The notes under the pieces were generated by a model that did no database searches, was not told the origin of the DNA, and saw nothing but the letters and a program-made list of their open reading frames with translations. From contig DIEZ01000005.1 in NCBI GenBank assembly GCA_002418885.1, positions 236-22,440 on the forward strand: a stretch of 22,205 nucleotides of DNA, read 5' to 3'. The translations under genes were made by a program, and so were the position numbers. Below are positions 11,187-18,121 of the stretch, in pieces. Numbering within the stretch: the first letter of the stretch is position 1; the number at the start of each line of letters is the position of its first letter. The stretch comes from Syntrophaceae bacterium UBA5761 (GTDB lineage: Bacteria; Desulfobacterota; Syntrophia; Syntrophales; UBA4778).

Positions 11187-11810
11187 CTACTCCCCCCTGA
11201 CGGCTTTCCCTCGTTCAGGGACGATCAACCCCCCGGATATCAGCAGCTTCAAGGCATCTTCGACCTTCATGTCCAAATCCACTGTTTCTTCCTCGGGGAC
11301 TATCAAATAGTAGCCTGACGTCGGGTTGGGCGTCGTCGGCACAAATACGTTCAGACGCCCCTCGCCTGTTTTTTCCTGCGCCTCCCCGACCGTCCGCCCC
11401 GTGACAAACGCTAATGTATATACCCCTCTGCGGGGAAACTCAATAAGAACTACCTTCTTGAAATCCCTCACCTTTCCGCCGAGAAGGGCGTCGACAAGTT
11501 GTTTGGTGGCCTGATAGATATTCTTGACGACGGGAATCCTCGTGACAAGCCTCTCTCCTGCACCGACGACCTTGTAGCCCAGCCAGCTTCTTGCGATCAG
11601 GCCGGCCAAAAAAACCAGTAAAACGGTGAAAACGACACCCAGACCCGGCACATGGAAACCAAGCATCCGGTCCGGATGGGCCTTACCGGGCAAAACCGCA
11701 AGAAAGCTGTCCATCATGCCGACGATGAAGGCGAGGATGTAGACCGTCACACCGACGGGAATGACTACGGCAAGACCGGCGAGAAATATGTTTTTAACCT
11801 TCTTGCCCAT
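11187..11810 (-). CDS. DUF502 family integral membrane protein
   Basis: A 207-residue protein with two hydrophobic segments (about 8-32 and 54-74) and a conserved cytoplasmic-looking C-terminal region. The motifs IPVVKNIYQATKQLVDAL, FPRRGVYTLAFVTG and VFVPTTPNPTSGYYLIVP are characteristic of the DUF502 family. Its function is unknown. It lies 44 bases upstream of metK on the same strand and is probably the first gene of a DUF502-metK-ahcY unit, since a strong terminator lies upstream of it. Start ATG 11810 is preceded by a weak AAGAAG. Nothing here links it mechanistically to SAM. Confidence 0.88.
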   Translation of the reverse strand: MGKKVKNIFLAGLAVVIPVGVTVYILAFIVGMMDSFLAVLPGKAHPDRMLGFHVPGLGVVFTVLLVFLAGLIARSWLGYKVVGAGERLVTRIPVVKNIYQATKQLVDALLGGKVRDFKKVVLIEFPRRGVYTLAFVTGRTVGEAQEKTGEGRLNVFVPTTPNPTSGYYLIVPEEETVDLDMKVEDALKLLISGGLIVPERGKAVRGE

Positions 11811-11855
11811 ATGACTTCTTATCAGAGAGCTGTCTTTCCCGAAAAAACGGCAGTA

Positions 11856-11884
11856 GCTTTAACAAAAAAGGCCGCGAGTTTCAA
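11856..11884 (-). promoter_or_regulatory. Candidate promoter for DUF502-metK-ahcY
   Basis: Minus-strand TTGAAA (11884-11879, five of six matches to the -35 consensus) is followed after 17 bases by a poor -10, TAAAGC (11861-11856). It lies just downstream of the panD terminator and 46 bases before the DUF502 start, where a promoter is needed. I looked for a SAM or SAH riboswitch core in this leader and did not recognise one. Confidence 0.25.
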
Positions 11885-11896
11885 CGCTTATTTAAT

Positions 11897-11929
11897 AAAA
11901 AGGCGAAGCTACCTGTTTTCGCTTCACCT
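11897..11929 (-). terminator. Intrinsic terminator after panC-panD
   Basis: Read on the minus strand, AGGTGAAGC (11929-11921), an 11-base loop, then GCTTCGCCT (11909-11901) form a nine-pair stem with one G-U pair, followed at once by a T-run (11901-11897). It lies 30 bases past the panD stop, ending the pan unit and separating it from DUF502-metK-ahcY. Confidence 0.8.
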
Positions 11930-11958
11930 CCGTCATTATCGTTCTCTTACCCTTGGCC

Positions 11959-12318
11959 TTATTGACCCTTCCCCTTCTGCCTGTTTCTGCCGTCCACATA
12001 GACGCACTTCGGCGACCATTCTTTCGCTACTTCTTCCGCCACAGTCACATAACTGGCGATGATCACGATGTCGCCCTTCGCCGCCTTCCGAGCGGCGGCA
12101 CCGTTGAGACAGACAGTGCCGGAACCTCGTTCCCCTTTGATGACATAAGTCGAAAAACGTTCTCCGTTCGATATGTTATAAACATCCACCCGTTCATAGG
12201 GAACGATGTCGGCGGCATCGATCAGGTCCTCATCGATCGTTATGCTGCCCTCGTAGTCGAGGTTTGCCTCGGTGACTGTCACCCGGTGAATCTTCGATTT
12301 AAGCATAAACCGGTGCAT
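11959..12318 (-). CDS. panD: Aspartate 1-decarboxylase precursor
   Basis: Makes beta-alanine from aspartate for pantothenate. The 119-residue proenzyme self-cleaves between G24 and S25 (YEGS), S25 becoming the pyruvoyl group, at the same position as in E. coli PanD. MLKSKIHR (with K9), Y22 and the GERFSTY and [13 protein letters not shown] segments are conserved. An AGGGGG site precedes ATG 12318. It lies 39 bases after panC, whose substrate beta-alanine it supplies, and is followed by a strong terminator. The window thus encodes two pyruvoyl-dependent decarboxylases (this and pdaD). The C-terminal tail after about residue 108 is basic and variable. Confidence 0.96.
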   Translation of the reverse strand: MHRFMLKSKIHRVTVTEANLDYEGSITIDEDLIDAADIVPYERVDVYNISNGERFSTYVIKGERGSGTVCLNGAAARKAAKGDIVIIASYVTVAEEVAKEWSPKCVYVDGRNRQKGKGQ

Positions 12319-12357
12319 GTGACCCCCTGCCTTATTCTATCCCTGATGCTTTCCCCC

Positions 12358-13215
12358 TCATACCTCCAGGGATTCTCCGAACACGTAATTATCTATCAGC
12401 CGCGCGACACCTACCCTGACGGCCAGCGCCATAACGCACTCTCCCTCCACGCGGTCGACGTCCTTCATGGTCGTGGTGTCGCATATCTGGACATAGTCGA
12501 TTTTTGCGTGGGGATGACTCGATATGAATTTCTTCACTTCTTCTATGATTCTTGCTGCGTTCCTCTCCCCAGCGTCGTACATCTTCTTCGCGAGCCTCAG
12601 TGAACGACTCAGGCTCAGTGCCGATTCCCGCTCCTCGGCCTTCAGATACGTATTCCTCGAACTCATGGCAAGGCCGTCTGCCTCCCTCACTGTGGGCATC
12701 CCGACGACTTCGATGTCCATGTTGAGGTCCTTCACCATTCGACGGATCACCACGAGCTGCTGAAAATCCTTCTTCCCGAAGACGGTTACATGGGGCTTGA
12801 CCATGTTGAACAGTTTTGCGCAGACAGTGGCAACTCCTCTGAAGTGACCGGGGCGGGAAAGGCCGCAGAGGTTCTGCGTAACCCCTTCGACCATCACGTA
12901 AGTCTGATAATGATCGGGGTACATCTCTTCGTTGGAAGGATAGAAAATGACGTCGACGCCCACTTCTTGACAGAGCTGCCTGTCTCTTTCGAAGTCACGG
13001 GGATATTTATCTAAGTCTTCCGCGGGGCCGAACTGGGTAGGATTCACATAGATGCTGGTGACGCTGCAGTCACCGCGTTTTCTTGCCTCTTCCATCAAAC
13101 TTAGGTGCCCCTTATGCAAAAAACCCATGGTGGGGACGAAGGCGACCCGCTTTCCCTGGTGTCTGAGCGCCTCCGAATGCCGTTGCATCTCCCGAACGGA
13201 TTCGATAATTTTCAC
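12358..13215 (-). CDS. panC: Pantoate--beta-alanine ligase (pantothenate synthetase)
   Basis: Joins pantoate and beta-alanine with ATP to pantothenate, the precursor of coenzyme A, via a pantoyl-adenylate. Key motifs: PTMGFLHKGH at 28-37 with H34 and H37 at the E. coli positions, VNPTQFGPAEDLDKYPRD, RPGHFRGV, FGKKDFQQL (about 146-154) and SSRN (185-188). The 285-residue start at GTG 13215 is chosen because GGAGGAG lies just upstream; the open frame reaches TTG 13233, but that overlaps the ribosome binding site and terminator. The gene is followed by panD. Its leader contains an intrinsic terminator that nearly touches the ribosome binding site, so expression is probably attenuated. panB is not in the window. 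Confidence 0.96.
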   Translation of the reverse strand: MKIIESVREMQRHSEALRHQGKRVAFVPTMGFLHKGHLSLMEEARKRGDCSVTSIYVNPTQFGPAEDLDKYPRDFERDRQLCQEVGVDVIFYPSNEEMYPDHYQTYVMVEGVTQNLCGLSRPGHFRGVATVCAKLFNMVKPHVTVFGKKDFQQLVVIRRMVKDLNMDIEVVGMPTVREADGLAMSSRNTYLKAEERESALSLSRSLRLAKKMYDAGERNAARIIEEVKKFISSHPHAKIDYVQICDTTTMKDVDRVEGECVMALAVRVGVARLIDNYVFGESLEV

Positions 13216-13348
13216 GCGCCCTCTCCTCCACAAAAAAGCCTACCGCTTGAGACGGCAGGCTTGAGGCACCCAATCGAGATGGTTGATTCTATCTCTCATT
13301 CCCTCCGTCCCGGTCCGCTGGGGATCCAGGCGGTAGGTTTTCCCTACC
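13216..13348 (-). promoter_or_regulatory. Putative panC attenuator leader
   Basis: Leader between rsmA and panC, read on the minus strand. GGTAGG (13348-13343), GAAAA loop and CCTACC (13337-13332) form hairpin 1. A second stem with a bulged C lies at 13334-13316 and overlaps hairpin 1's 3' arm. GAGAT/ATCTC makes a small third stem near 13297-13276. The terminator is last. CCTACCG (13337-13331) is perfectly complementary to CGGTAGG (13245-13239) in the terminator's 3' arm, so antiterminator and terminator folds exclude each other. The ligand or trigger is unknown. Confidence 0.5.
13232..13261 (-). terminator. Intrinsic terminator immediately upstream of the panC ribosome binding site
   Basis: On the minus strand AGCCTGCCG (13261-13253), a seven-base loop, then CGGTAGGCT (13245-13237) form a nine-pair stem with one G-U pair, followed by five further T residues (13236-13232). 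The panC Shine-Dalgarno begins about two bases later. It could end the tsaD-DUF2062-rsmA transcript, act as a conditional panC terminator, or both. Confidence 0.82.
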
Positions 13349-13369
13349 AAAAGGGATTTACTCTGTCAA
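13341..13369 (-). promoter_or_regulatory. Candidate panC promoter at the 3' end of rsmA
   Basis: A perfect -35 hexamer TTGACA (13369-13364) overlaps the last rsmA codons, followed after 17 bases by a poor -10, TAGGGA (13346-13341). Initiation near 13334 would give a leader of about 120 bases, but would leave hairpin 1's 5' arm out of the transcript. Read-through from rsmA is the alternative. Confidence 0.3.
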
Positions 13370-14215
13370 GGAAATTGTGAGGGGCATGAGGGCGTTACTC
13401 AGCCGTCCGAATTCCTCGACCGTCAGGGTTTCTCCCCTCCTGCGTTCCTCGATACCAAGGTCCCGCAGTACATGAATTATATCCCCACCAGAAGAGGGAC
13501 GGAAAAGCGGCGAGTGTCTCAGGGTGTTCAACAACGTTTTTCTCCGCTGTCCGAGCGCGGTCTTGACAAGACGGCGGAAGAAGTCGTCGTTCACCAGGGG
13601 GACGACGGGATTTTCCCGGACGACCATCCTGATTACGGCGGAATCGACCTTCGGCCTCGGGTAGAAACAGTCCGCCGAAACTGTGAATTCACGTGATATC
13701 TCGAAGTACATGGACAGGATGACCGACAGGATCCCGTAGGCCTTGCTCCCCGGTAAGGCGGCGACCCTGTCGCCGACCTCTTTTTGCAGCATGACCGTTA
13801 TCGAGTCGATGCGGCTTCTGAACTTGAGGAGGCGGAAAAGGATCGGTGTGGATATGTTGTAAGGAATGTTACCGATTATCTTCAGCCTTGGGGACAGCGA
13901 CGGGAAATCGAACAGGAGGACATCGGCTTCAACGGCCTCGACGTTCTCGACATCGCCCAGCTCCTCCCTGAGGACGGCCGCAACTTTCCTGTCGACCTCC
14001 AGGGCGATAACCTTCCCTGCCTTGCGGGCTACCATCGCGGTCATGACGCCCAGTCCGGCGCCTATTTCCACGACGGTGTCGCCGGGCTCGACGCCTGCCG
14101 TCCTCACGACCTTCTCGATAACGTTGGAGTCGATGAGGAAAGACTGGCCCAGCCTCTTAAGCGGGCGGATTCCATGTCTCCGGAGCAGGTCTCTTGGACT
14201 CGCCGTCTCTATCAT
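13358..14215 (-). CDS. rsmA: 16S rRNA (adenine1518/1519-N6)-dimethyltransferase
   Basis: Dimethylates two adenosines in helix 45 of 16S rRNA late in 30S assembly (KsgA). The 285-residue product has LGQSFLID (22-29), SAM motif I VVEIGAGLGVMT, acidic IALEVD, motif IV NIPYNIS and the FYPRPKVDSAV segment, all typical. ATG 14215 has GAAGG eight bases upstream. The frame opens further at 14275, but that extension is antisense-like and not family-like. This start puts the first 59 bases inside the end of the DUF2062 gene; a start beyond the overlap would remove residues just before the conserved KRLGQSFL, so the overlap appears real. Confidence 0.95.
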   Translation of the reverse strand: MIETASPRDLLRRHGIRPLKRLGQSFLIDSNVIEKVVRTAGVEPGDTVVEIGAGLGVMTAMVARKAGKVIALEVDRKVAAVLREELGDVENVEAVEADVLLFDFPSLSPRLKIIGNIPYNISTPILFRLLKFRSRIDSITVMLQKEVGDRVAALPGSKAYGILSVILSMYFEISREFTVSADCFYPRPKVDSAVIRMVVRENPVVPLVNDDFFRRLVKTALGQRRKTLLNTLRHSPLFRPSSGGDIIHVLRDLGIEERRRGETLTVEEFGRLSNALMPLTISLTE

Positions 14216-14660
14216 GATTACGCCTTCGCAAAACCAGGACCATTTTGTGGGTGATGAAATAGGCAGGAACGGCAAAGAAAGGGGCCAGGACGAGTCCGCC
14301 GACCTGTAACGGGTAGAATAACGACCATCCGGCCGCGATGATCTCTCTTACGCTGTACTCCTGCACGGCGACGTTGCACGGCCCCATGCCCAGCAGGAAC
14401 CTCCCCAGTTCATATTCTGTAAAATAAAAAAAGGGGATAGTCGCCGGGTTGGTGATCCATGCCCCTAAGAGTGCCGCCGTCAGGTTCTGGCGGGAAATCA
14501 AGATTAGAAACAGGATGATGACGGTATGGAAGGGGATCGTCGGCGTCACCCCCACGAAGACGCCTATGGCCATTCCCATCGCGATACTGCGCGGGTTCCC
14601 CTTCAGGCTGATGAATCGGTCATAGAATTCCCGGGCCTTTTTTTTGAGTAGTCCTATCAT
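14157..14660 (-). CDS. DUF2062 domain membrane protein
   Basis: A 167-residue protein with an N-terminal amphipathic region, then GNPRSIAMGMAIGVFVGVTP, PFHT and ITNPATIPFFY, the signature of DUF2062. There are about three hydrophobic segments (28-57, 62-80 and 110-136) and a polar C-terminal tail. Function is unknown; related domains occur beside glycosyltransferases and in envelope contexts. Its ATG 14660 overlaps the tsaD stop by one base (TGATG), and its last 59 bases overlap the rsmA start out of frame, so tsaD, this gene and rsmA form a tightly coupled unit. Confidence 0.88.
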   Translation of the reverse strand: MIGLLKKKAREFYDRFISLKGNPRSIAMGMAIGVFVGVTPTIPFHTVIILFLILISRQNLTAALLGAWITNPATIPFFYFTEYELGRFLLGMGPCNVAVQEYSVREIIAAGWSLFYPLQVGGLVLAPFFAVPAYFITHKMVLVLRRRNHDRDGESKRPAPETWNPPA

Positions 14661-15694
14661 CAGTCCTTGGCTGTCGGCCGGGAGCCCTCGGTCTTAAGCT
14701 CCAGAGGCCATCTCGACAGGGCATTCAGGTCGAAACCGTCTCTTTCCCCCCTGCTCATCCGATAATCTCCCACGACCGCGATCATGGCGGCGTTGTCCGT
14801 GCACAATCTGACGTCGGGGATGAAGACCGTGATCCCCCGCTCCCTCGCGTCGGCCGTAAACCGCTGCCGGAGGCGACTGTTTGCGGCCACACCGCCGACG
14901 ACAGCCACCTGTTTCACACCGCTTTCCTCGGCAGCCCTCAACGTTTTCTCGACGAGGACATCGACGATAGCTTCCTGATAGCTCGCCACGATACCGGGTA
15001 CCTCCTCTTCGGTAATAGGCACCTCCCTCTTCTTGATGTACGCAAGCAAAGAGGTCTTCAAACCGCTGAAGCTGAAGTCGGCGCTGCCCCTCATGGACCT
15101 GGGAAACCGGATCCGCCGATAATCGGCACCCCGCGACAACCGGTCGATGACGACTCCTCCGGGATAGCCGATACCCAGAAGCTTGGCCGCCTTGTCGAAG
15201 GCCTCGCCGGCCGCATCATCCCTCGTTTGCCCGATGGTCTTGAAGCTGTCGAAACCGTCTACCCTGTAAGTGTTCGTATGGCCGCCCGAAACCACCAAGG
15301 CGACGAAAGGAAAGTCGGGGGCCTGCGCGCCCAAGAATACCGCCGCTACATGGCCTTCCAGATGGTTTACGCCGACAAAGGGCCTGTTTGTTGCGTAGGC
15401 AAGGGATTTCGCGACCTGGAGCCCCACCAGAAGAGAACCCACGAGTCCCGGCCCGCGGGTCACGGCTATCCCCTCTATGTCCCGCAACACGACTCCGGCA
15501 TCGTCCAGGGCCTGCATGACGACTGGTACGACTGCTTCCATGTGCTTACGGGAAGCGATCTCCGGAACGACTCCGCCGTATCGGCTGTGGACGTCTATCT
15601 GCGAGGCGATCACGTTCGACAGCACCCTTCTGCCGTCGAGAACGACGCTCGCCGCCGTTTCGTCACAGGATGTTTCTATGGCCAGGACCAGCAT
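14660..15694 (-). CDS. tsaD: tRNA N6-adenosine threonylcarbamoyltransferase TsaD
   Basis: Transfers the threonylcarbamoyl group to A37 of ANN-decoding tRNAs (t6A), working with TsaB and TsaE in the cytoplasm. The 344 residues follow the family closely: IETSCDETAAS at the N-terminus, HLEGH (about 111-115) with the two metal histidines, VVSGGHT, DDAAGEAFDKAAKLLGIGYPGG, GGVAANSRLR and CTDNAAMIA with the metal Asp. GGGAG precedes ATG 15694. It begins 54 bases after the Mla-type lipoprotein gene; I see no convincing terminator between them, so it may be read through from the mla operon. Confidence 0.97.
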   Translation of the reverse strand: MLVLAIETSCDETAASVVLDGRRVLSNVIASQIDVHSRYGGVVPEIASRKHMEAVVPVVMQALDDAGVVLRDIEGIAVTRGPGLVGSLLVGLQVAKSLAYATNRPFVGVNHLEGHVAAVFLGAQAPDFPFVALVVSGGHTNTYRVDGFDSFKTIGQTRDDAAGEAFDKAAKLLGIGYPGGVVIDRLSRGADYRRIRFPRSMRGSADFSFSGLKTSLLAYIKKREVPITEEEVPGIVASYQEAIVDVLVEKTLRAAEESGVKQVAVVGGVAANSRLRQRFTADARERGITVFIPDVRLCTDNAAMIAVVGDYRMSRGERDGFDLNALSRWPLELKTEGSRPTAKD

Positions 15695-15748
15695 GGGTCT
15701 CCCTTAACATGTTTTTCCTTCCCAAAAAAGGGTGGTCGAGCCGAAGGG

Positions 15749-16390
15749 TCAGCGGGACGAACCGGTCGACACCCGGGAGGCGGAATGATAGACGTCCAGG
15801 ATAAGCCTTTCCGACAGGTTCGCCGCCGCCCTGCTCATTCCCTGGGCAACCCCCCGGGCGTTCCGTTCACAAGGTTCACGGAATCGGTAGCTCTTTTGCA
15901 AAAGGGGTTTCGCGTCTTTGCCGCCCCTCCGGTCAAAAACCACCGCATCCAGCCGGATGACTGCCGCCGGGCCGCCCGTATCGTCCTCAAAGAATTCCAC
16001 GATTTCCCCGTCGAGATGAAAACGGGCGTCATTGTAATCCTGCCGGGCGAACACCGCCTTGAAAAGTCCGGATGCCCTTAGGTCGCGGGCCAACAAGTCC
16101 CTGACCATATCCGCCGGGGCCGCGGCCCAGTAGTCGTAAGGATAAGCGGCAAGCAAGAAAGGTTCCGGCCGGTAAAGTATGGCCCGGCCGCTGAAAACGC
16201 GCGACGACGACAGCCTCCCCACCCTCACTGCCTCGTTCACCGGAGAAAGCAGTTTGAAGGCGGGTTCCGGGTATTCGACCGCGTACATCCTTGCCTGGGG
16301 CGACGGCTTCCCCAAGCCGACACAGCCGGTGATAAAGGCAACGAGCAGAATCAAGACGGCGACTCCGGGCTTAATCCTCACCATGTTCAC
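15749..16390 (-). CDS. ABC-type transport auxiliary lipoprotein
   Basis: About 213 residues with a signal peptide and lipobox (FITGC, cysteine about 23), then a domain resembling the ABC_trans_aux/PqiC (YmbA) family: YPYDYWAAAPADMVRDLLARDLRASGLF and a LDGEIVEFFED strand. It is probably anchored in the outer membrane facing the periplasm, where PqiC-like proteins serve MCE-type lipid transporters. It is the last gene of the mlaE-mlaF-mlaD set and starts within 12 bases of the mlaD stop. The start is ambiguous: GTG 16393, GTG 16390 and ATG 16384 lie in tandem after AAAGGTGA; GTG 16390 has the best spacing. The family call rests on context plus moderate motif likeness. Confidence 0.82.
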   Translation of the reverse strand: MNMVRIKPGVAVLILLVAFITGCVGLGKPSPQARMYAVEYPEPAFKLLSPVNEAVRVGRLSSSRVFSGRAILYRPEPFLLAAYPYDYWAAAPADMVRDLLARDLRASGLFKAVFARQDYNDARFHLDGEIVEFFEDDTGGPAAVIRLDAVVFDRRGGKDAKPLLQKSYRFREPCERNARGVAQGMSRAAANLSERLILDVYHSASRVSTGSSR

Positions 16391-16401
16391 CACTCACCTT
16401 T

Positions 16402-17337
16402 CTATTGTTCACCGCTACCTCTACCCTTAGGCGGCCTGCTGAAGAGTAAGTCCGACGGATTGGTTTTCAAGCGTTCCATCAACAGCTCCATGTTTTCCGA
16501 CGCCCTCTGGAGGTTCTCGCCGGCCGCTGTCATCTCCTCGGCGATCGTCGCCGTCGTCCGGTCAAGGTTGTCTATCGTACGGTTCATCTTCCCCGCCGTA
16601 TCCGACAAACGGAGGGCTTCTATACTTGCCCTCAACTGTGCAGTGAGCCCTTTCAGCTCCCGGGTGGTGTCTTTTGCGTCGGAAAGGATGACCTCGATGT
16701 CCCCCTTTCCCATGACCCTGTCCATCCTTGCGGTGACGCTGTCGAGGTGCGCGGTAAGGGATTCCAGGTTCTTCAGGACCCGGTCGATTTCCGGCCTTTT
16801 CATGAGTTTCTCGCCGGCGACCGCGGCCGCCTCCACCTGGGAGACCATTTTCCCCACGTTCAGTTCTTTCATCTCATTGACTACTTGCTCAATGTTCGAG
16901 ATCAACGCCCGGATGTCCGAAGGTCGGGACCTGATTACAGGGTACTTGGGGACGAAAGAGAGTTTCGGGGACATATCCGGTTTCTCCGGGTCGATCGGCT
17001 CGAGGTCGAGGAACACGATGCCGGTGATACCCGCCGGCCTCAAGCGGGCCGTAGCCTTATTCTCCCAGTCTTCTCCGAGCTCTATCCTCATCACGACCTG
17101 GATCAGCACATTATCCGCGGCCACTTCGATCGATTCCACTCTCCCGATGACCACGCCCCGGTACTTTACGGTCGAATCCCGCTGAAGCCCCTGCACGGAT
17201 TCGTCGAAAAAGGTCACATAGGTCTTTCCGCCTTCGAAGTACCTCGTCGCGCCGAGCCATATGATGACGACCGCCGTCAGGAGCAGGCCGGCTATCACAA
17301 AAACCCCGATCAAAAACCGCGGCACCTTCCTTGCCAT
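16402..17337 (-). CDS. mlaD: MlaD-family MCE-domain lipid-binding protein
   Basis: The 311-residue product has an N-terminal membrane anchor (about 8-29) and a single MCE domain (38-115) with VQGLQRDSTVKYRGVVIGRVESI and the GITGIVFLDLEP loop. A long C-terminal region (about 140-300) is alpha-helical with heptad-like spacing. MCE proteins form hexameric rings that carry phospholipid between ABC permease and periplasm. The long helical tail is more like PqiB/YebT or Gram-positive Mce proteins than the short E. coli MlaD, and could form a tunnel or bundle across the periplasm (inference). It lies 16 bases after mlaF. Confidence 0.92.
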   Translation of the reverse strand: MARKVPRFLIGVFVIAGLLLTAVVIIWLGATRYFEGGKTYVTFFDESVQGLQRDSTVKYRGVVIGRVESIEVAADNVLIQVVMRIELGEDWENKATARLRPAGITGIVFLDLEPIDPEKPDMSPKLSFVPKYPVIRSRPSDIRALISNIEQVVNEMKELNVGKMVSQVEAAAVAGEKLMKRPEIDRVLKNLESLTAHLDSVTARMDRVMGKGDIEVILSDAKDTTRELKGLTAQLRASIEALRLSDTAGKMNRTIDNLDRTTATIAEEMTAAGENLQRASENMELLMERLKTNPSDLLFSRPPKGRGSGEQ

Positions 17338-17353
17338 GTCCGCTTCTCTCTTT

Positions 17354-18112
17354 CTACGCCGTCCGCCTGTTGAAGAAATTGACGACCCGGGGGTCTGCAG
17401 ATTCCTTTCGCAGCACGACAGGATCCCCCTCTGCGATGATACCCCTGGCTTCCTTGTCCAACATTATCACCCGCTGGCCGACCGCGAATATCGACGCCAG
17501 CTCCTGCGTGACGATCACCATGGTGGCGCCGATCCCGGTGTTGATGCTCCTCACCAGGATGTCGAGCTCCGCGGCCGTTATGGGGTCCAACCCGGCCCAT
17601 GGCTCGTCAAGAAAAAGCATCTGTGGGTCGAGAGCCATCGCCCTTGCGATCCCAGCCCTCTTCCGCATCCCCCCCGACAACTCCGAGGGGAAGTGATTCT
17701 CGTATCCGCCGAGACGGACGAGCTCAAGCTTCATCCGAACGATCTGCTCGATGATACCCTCCGACAGGTCGGTGTACTCCCGCAAAGGGAGCGCCACGTT
17801 TTCGTACAGCGCCATGGAGCCGAAAAGGGCGTCGTTCTGGAAAAGTACACCGATGTTCATCCTCGCTTTTACGAGGTTCTCTTCATCGTGCGTCGCAATG
17901 TCTATGCCGTTGACTAAGATATGCCCGGAGTAAGGCCGGTAGAGGCCGATGAGGTGCTTGAGGAGCGTCGATTTGCCGCAACCGCTCCCGCCAAGGATGA
18001 TAAACCTCTCCCCCTGGAAGACCCGGAAACTCACGTTTTCCAGGATGCTCCTGTCGTCATAACGGGCGGTCAATCCCTCGACGACGATCACCGGCGTTGC
18101 CTGTTCGGTCAT
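17354..18112 (-). CDS. mlaF: MlaF-family ABC transporter ATP-binding protein
   Basis: ATPase of an Mla-type retrograde or anterograde phospholipid transporter, 252 residues. It has Walker A GGSGCGKST (41-49), Q-loop Q92, signature LSGGMRKR (145-152) and Walker B MLFLDEP with catalytic E170. The position normally held by the switch histidine (H-loop, VTH-DL) reads VTQEL, with Q203. Other features (GGMRKRAGIARAMALDP, GLDPIT) are typical of MlaF. ATG 18112 comes nine bases after the mlaE stop, and mlaD follows, so it is one operon. Whether the His-to-Gln change is a lineage trait or lowers ATPase activity is not known from the sequence. Confidence 0.94.
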   Translation of the reverse strand: MTEQATPVIVVEGLTARYDDRSILENVSFRVFQGERFIILGGSGCGKSTLLKHLIGLYRPYSGHILVNGIDIATHDEENLVKARMNIGVLFQNDALFGSMALYENVALPLREYTDLSEGIIEQIVRMKLELVRLGGYENHFPSELSGGMRKRAGIARAMALDPQMLFLDEPWAGLDPITAAELDILVRSINTGIGATMVIVTQELASIFAVGQRVIMLDKEARGIIAEGDPVVLRKESADPRVVNFFNRRTA

Positions 18113-18121
18113 GACGGCGCT

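Noticed and set aside
11811..11893. Possible SAM or SAH riboswitch before DUF502-metK-ahcY
   Set aside because: No recognisable SAM-I, SAM-II or SAH core by eye; only weak A/T-rich stems. A covariance search would settle it.
15227..16081. 284-codon plus-strand open frame opposite tsaD and the lipoprotein gene
   Set aside because: It spans two real minus-strand genes and their gap; its translation has no domain or membrane pattern.
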